The notes beneath the pieces were generated by a model, which saw nothing but the letters and a program-made list of their open reading frames with translations, did no database searches and was not told where the DNA came from. Made by a program: the position numbers and the translations under genes. 7,366 nucleotides of DNA from an uncultured Oscillospiraceae bacterium (GTDB lineage Bacteria > Bacillota > Clostridia > UBA1381), in NCBI GenBank assembly GCA_945876665.1, contig CAMCPC010000057.1, forward strand, positions 1-7,366. Direction: 5' to 3'. This document shows positions 4,814-7,366 of the stretch, one piece after another (positions within the stretch are counted from its first letter, which is position 1; every line of letters begins with the position of its first letter).

Positions 4814-5929
4814 TTATTTGGCAGGCTCAGCTGTCGGCTCAACAGTAGCAGCCGGCTCAACAGTAGCAGCCGGCTCTACAGTAGCTGTCGGCTCTGCTGT
4901 GGCTGTAGGATCTGATGTAGTAACCGGTGCATCAGTACGATTTACATATATTTCTGTCGGATTAACGAACAAATCAGTACCGTAAAATTCTTTAGAATTT
5001 GATTTTTCGCCTGCAACTACATCATCTACAAGAAGTGATGTGTTGTAGCCAACCTTTGTGTCATAACCGTTTGAAAGAGTGAATACTCCCTCGCCGCCGT
5101 TTAAAGACTTGAATGTAAGCTTCATTACAGCGCCGTCTGTCTGTACAGCTGTATCTGCGTTGATTGTAACAAAAGTTGACTTAACATAGTCAATATTAAA
5201 ATCAGGGTTTGAAGCACCAAGAGCACCTTCAATTGCTGTGTCGCCGTTTATCAATGAAGCTTCCACAAATTCAAAGTTTTCCTTGTTAAACTTTACAGTT
5301 GCTGAAACACCTGAAACAAATGTACCCTCAGGGATATTTGATGCGTTTATGTAAATGTTTATATTTTCTCCTTCTTTCACTTCTGTTGTGTCAGATGAAA
5401 GTGAAAGTCCCGGAAGTCCCTCAACAGATGCGGAAGCGTCAGCTGTTTTGATGTCGATTGTGTAAGCCTCGCCGTTCCACTCTACGTCTGCGTCAATTGC
5501 TTCACTGATTGCTCTTAGAGGAATCATTGTTCTGTCGTTTATAATCTGCGGAGCAACGTCAAGTGTTATTGGAGTTTCGGGAGCCTTGAAGTCCTGACCG
5601 GCAAGAAGTGTGCCAATCATACCGCTCAGGTCATAAACTCTCATAGTGCTGTCATCGATTACAAGTCTTACAAGAGTCTTGTGGTCAGCGCTTTCAATCT
5701 CTACAGTTCTTGTTTCATCTTTCCATTCAACCTTTGCGCCCATTGCTTCAAATACGCCTCTTGCAGGAACAAGAGTAGTACCCTCGCCAAGGATTACAGG
5801 TGCCTGGTCGTCAAACATGATTTCACTTGAGTTAACATATACTGTCGGAGTTTTCTCCTCTGCCATAGCTGCGCCGCATGAAACAATCATAGCTGCAGCA
5901 ACAGTCATGCTTAATAGTTTTTTCTTCAT
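4814..5929 (-). CDS. Secreted protein: copper-amine-oxidase-like N-terminal domain, cohesin-like domain, Pro/Thr/Glu/Ala tail
   Basis: The 371-residue product begins with an export signal (KKK then a hydrophobic stretch to AMA, residues 2-23). Cleavage may occur after AMA (Ala23), or at Cys18 if IVSC acts as a lipobox. Residues about 28-162 match the copper amine oxidase N-terminal-like (stalk) domain: TLVPARGVFEAMGAKVEW and the second half-repeat RTMIPLRAISEAIDADVEW are its hallmarks. Despite the name, this domain is not a catalytic oxidase. Residues about 173-305 resemble a cohesin module: GENINIYINASNIPEGTFVSG, then FNKENFEFVEASL and DGAVMKLTFKSLNGGEGVFTLSNG. The last 35 residues are TATVEP-type repeats with no visible LPxTG, SLH, dockerin or membrane helix. 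The gene has its own promoter, a ribosome binding site AAGGAAG before the ATG, and a terminator. The role is probably in the cell envelope or extracellular; binding partner and substrate are unknown. Domain calls are from motif recognition, the cohesin one being less certain. Confidence 0.82.
   Translation of the reverse strand: MKKKLLSMTVAAAMIVSCGAAMAEEKTPTVYVNSSEIMFDDQAPVILGEGTTLVPARGVFEAMGAKVEWKDETRTVEIESADHKTLVRLVIDDSTMRVYDLSGMIGTLLAGQDFKAPETPITLDVAPQIINDRTMIPLRAISEAIDADVEWNGEAYTIDIKTADASASVEGLPGLSLSSDTTEVKEGENINIYINASNIPEGTFVSGVSATVKFNKENFEFVEASLINGDTAIEGALGASNPDFNIDYVKSTFVTINADTAVQTDGAVMKLTFKSLNGGEGVFTLSNGYDTKVGYNTSLLVDDVVAGEKSNSKEFYGTDLFVNPTEIYVNRTDAPVTTSDPTATAEPTATVEPAATVEPAATVEPTAEPAK
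4836..4907 (-). repeat. 18-bp in-frame tandem repeats encoding the Pro/Glu/Thr tail
   Basis: Two identical 18-bp units (4836-4853 and 4854-4871) are followed by two diverged ones (4872-4889 and 4890-4907), and a partial unit precedes them from 4824. Each unit encodes a hexapeptide of the type TATVEP or AATVEP at the C-terminus of the cohesin-like protein. Because the unit is a multiple of three, changes in copy number would lengthen or shorten the tail without a frameshift. Confidence 0.85.
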
Positions 5930-5962
5930 AAATAATCTTCCTTTCGTAATTAAATTATTATC

Positions 5963-5991
5963 ATTGTAACATAAAAAATAAAAATATACAA
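5963..5991 (-). promoter_or_regulatory. Probable promoter of the cohesin-like gene
   Basis: Read on the - strand, TTGTAT (5986-5991) lies 17 nt before TACAAT (5963-5968), with TG one base ahead of the -10 (extended -10, TGTTACAAT). The -10 matches the sigma-A consensus at five of six positions and the -35 at three of six. Transcription would start near 5956, giving a leader of about 27 nt with the AAGGAAG ribosome binding site. Confidence 0.6.
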
Positions 5992-6034
5992 CAAAAAAAT
6001 TGATTTTTATATAGCATTAGCAATAAAAATGTAG

Positions 6035-6040
6035 TATAAT
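6035..6040 (+). promoter_or_regulatory. Candidate -10 element of the cdaA promoter
   Basis: A perfect TATAAT lies 49 nt before the cdaA ATG, in AT-rich DNA. No good -35 is seen at 16-18 nt; TAGCAT at 6012-6017 is a poor match. Transcription would start near 6047 with a leader of about 43 nt, too short for a known c-di-AMP riboswitch. Confidence 0.45.
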
Positions 6041-6089
6041 AATATATGTATGTACAAATTTTCAAAAAAGACAGGGAAGGGAAGTTAAC

Positions 6090-6932
6090 ATGGACGCTTT
6101 TTTTGACTACATTGTGAAATATATCCAGTTGCTGCGCATAAGTGATTTCATAGATGTGTTTATAGTAGCGATAATTCTGTATTATCTCATTAATCTTATA
6201 CGTGAAACGAGAGCCATGCAGCTTGTAAAGGGTATTATATTCCTGTTTATAGTGTTTTTTATGAGTCAGTGGCTCAAGCTTAACGCGCTCAATTACATAT
6301 TGGGAGGAGCAATGCAGATCGGCGCGTTTGCGTTGGTTGTGATATTCCAGCCGGAGCTTCGCAATCTTCTGGAAAGAATGGGACGCTTCAATGTGGGAAA
6401 TATTATTGATTTTGCCGCGGATACATCTGATGAGGAGCTGCAGAGAGTAATCGAGTCAATTTCGGTTGCGGCGGCAAATATGTCCGAAAGCAGGACAGGT
6501 GCTCTTATTGTAATGGAGAGAAGCACAAGACTGGGAGAATTTATAAGCACAGGCACAATGCTTGACGCGAACGTATCAAGCGGGCTTCTTGAAAACATAT
6601 TTGTTCCGAACACGCCTCTTCATGACGGAGCGGTTATTATAAGGAACAATAAAATCGTAACCGCGGGCTGCCTGCTTCCGCTCACGGCAAACAATAATCT
6701 TTCAAGAGATCTTGGCACACGTCACAGAGCGGCAATAGGACTCAGCGAGGTTACGGATGCCGTTATAATAGTGGTGAGTGAGGAAACAGGAAAAATTTCA
6801 ATAGCGCTTAACGGCTCACTTACGCGCAATCTTTCAAAGGAATCGCTTTCAAAGGCGCTGACAAAAATAATAAGTCAGAAGCCGGATACGCAGGAGAGAA
6901 TAGATAAAATTATGTTCTGGAGGTCAAAATGA
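6090..6932 (+). CDS. cdaA: Diadenylate cyclase CdaA (DacA)
   Basis: CdaA condenses two ATP molecules into c-di-AMP at the membrane, controlling potassium and osmolyte balance and cell-wall homeostasis in Firmicutes. The 280-residue protein has three N-terminal transmembrane helices (about 21-37, 45-62 and 67-87), ending in the family signature VIFQPELRNLLERMGR, then a short linker and the DAC (DisA_N) domain. The catalytic motifs are present: DGA at 169-171 (in TPLHDGAVII) and RHR at 211-213 (in GTRHRAAIGLSE), with the conserved GCLLPLT between them and SEETG after. The start ATG at 6090 follows a strong AGGGAAGGGAAG stretch (6073-6084). The stop overlaps the start of cdaR by ATGA, the classic cdaA-cdaR coupling; glmM often follows in Firmicutes and would lie beyond the window. 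The catalytic motifs are intact, so activity is expected. Confidence 0.97.
   Translation: MDAFFDYIVKYIQLLRISDFIDVFIVAIILYYLINLIRETRAMQLVKGIIFLFIVFFMSQWLKLNALNYILGGAMQIGAFALVVIFQPELRNLLERMGRFNVGNIIDFAADTSDEELQRVIESISVAAANMSESRTGALIVMERSTRLGEFISTGTMLDANVSSGLLENIFVPNTPLHDGAVIIRNNKIVTAGCLLPLTANNNLSRDLGTRHRAAIGLSEVTDAVIIVVSEETGKISIALNGSLTRNLSKESLSKALTKIISQKPDTQERIDKIMFWRSK
6919..6923 (+). promoter_or_regulatory. Ribosome binding site of cdaR within cdaA
   Basis: GGAGG lies 5 nt before the ATG at 6929 and inside the last codons of cdaA (Trp-Arg). It supports the ATG at 6929 as the cdaR start and translational coupling of the two genes. Confidence 0.85.
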
Positions 6933-7366
6933 TAAACAGAAAATCAAGCAAACCGCATAAGAAAAAGGTACAGACAATCGCACTTTCTATTCTGCTTTCG
7001 GTAATTGTCTGGTTTATGGTAACATCTCTTGCCGACCCTGACATCACGACAACGGTATCAAACCTTGATGTCAGATTTGTCGGAGAAATGGCGCTGAGAG
7101 AAAAAGCGCTTGCCGTCACAGGCAGGAACAATGTTCCGCAGCTTTCCGTAGTGGTTACGGGCAAGAGAAGCGACCTTATGAATAATATGGATAATATCTA
7201 TGTACAGGTTGACCTTAGTGATATTGATTCTACGGGTGATTATAATCTTGCGGGAACAATATCCGTGCCTACTACCCGTATAAAAGTTGAAAAAGAAAAA
7301 TACGGTGATATTCCCGTGAAAATTGAACCGCTTGTTTCAAAAGAAATAGACGTTACGGTAAAGCAG
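6929..7366 (+). CDS. cdaR: YbbR-domain regulator of CdaA (CdaR), 5' part
   Basis: CdaR binds CdaA and adjusts its cyclase activity through extracytoplasmic YbbR domains. The first 146 codons are visible and remain open to the window edge, so the gene is incomplete. The peptide begins with a basic segment (MINRKSSKPHKKK), then a single membrane anchor at about residues 14-34 (VQTIALSILLSVIVWFMVTSL), the typical position and character for this family, where a hydrophobic anchor containing a W precedes the first YbbR domain. The following NLDVRFVGEMALREKALAVTG, LSVVVTGKRSDLMNNMDNIYVQVDLSDID and LAGTISVP stretches form the first YbbR repeat, and a second begins near the window end. Its start overlaps the cdaA stop by four bases (ATGA), which itself supports the assignment. 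The number of YbbR repeats cannot be seen here. Confidence 0.92.
   Translation, partial: MINRKSSKPHKKKVQTIALSILLSVIVWFMVTSLADPDITTTVSNLDVRFVGEMALREKALAVTGRNNVPQLSVVVTGKRSDLMNNMDNIYVQVDLSDIDSTGDYNLAGTISVPTTRIKVEKEKYGDIPVKIEPLVSKEIDVTVKQ

Noticed and set aside
4836..4907. Short CRISPR-like direct repeats
   Set aside because: The 18-bp units are contiguous without spacers and are in frame within a secreted protein's tail.
6041..6089. c-di-AMP (ydaO/yuaA) riboswitch before cdaA
   Set aside because: The leader is only about 40 nt and lacks the size and conserved structure of this riboswitch; none precedes ktrB either, as its gap to gpsA is 20 nt.
1..7366. tRNA, rRNA, insertion sequence transposase or phage genes
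   Set aside because: No cloverleaf, ribosomal RNA stretch, transposase or integrase motif was found on either strand.

Overview
The window reads as a chromosomal housekeeping region of an anaerobic, Gram-positive-type Firmicute, most likely a class Clostridia gut or sediment organism. The evidence is the PlsY/GpsA phospholipid pair, a KtrB/KtrA-type potassium uptake system, the [FeFe]-hydrogenase maturase HydF (typical of strict anaerobes), a secreted protein with a copper-amine-oxidase-like N-terminal domain and a cohesin-like domain, and the CdaA/CdaR c-di-AMP module. AGGAG-type ribosome binding sites and AT-rich intergenic DNA fit this. The genus cannot be fixed from the sequence alone.

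Layout. Positions 1-3276 (+ strand) hold a tight run: the 3' end of plsY, then gpsA (1 nt gap), ktrB (20 nt gap) and ktrA (13 nt gap, its ribosome binding site overlapping the ktrB stop), closed by a strong hairpin. Positions 3277-3558 are non-coding and lie between the converging ktrA and hydF genes. They are packed with eight consecutive perfect stem-loops plus a ninth small overlapping one, and the ends match each other as an imperfect inverted repeat. This is the most unusual stretch in the window. Positions 3559-4740 (- strand) encode HydF, without HydE or HydG beside it. Positions 4814-5929 (- strand) encode a secreted or lipoprotein cohesin-like protein with a Pro/Thr/Glu/Ala repeat tail, separated from hydF by a terminator-like hairpin. 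Positions 5930-6089 are a divergent promoter region. Positions 6090-7366 (+ strand) carry cdaA (diadenylate cyclase) and the start of cdaR (YbbR-domain regulator), overlapping by ATGA; cdaR runs off the window.

How the genes work together. PlsY and GpsA supply and acylate glycerol-3-phosphate for membrane phospholipid synthesis. KtrB and KtrA form a gated potassium channel, and CdaA/CdaR make and control c-di-AMP, a second messenger known in Firmicutes to bind RCK_C domains such as that of KtrA. Potassium uptake and its likely signal therefore sit within about 3 kb of each other, though on separate transcripts. HydF indicates hydrogen metabolism by [FeFe]-hydrogenase. The protein genes are all recognisable families; the novelty candidates are the hairpin array and, to a lesser extent, the cohesin-like protein without a visible partner or cell-wall anchor.
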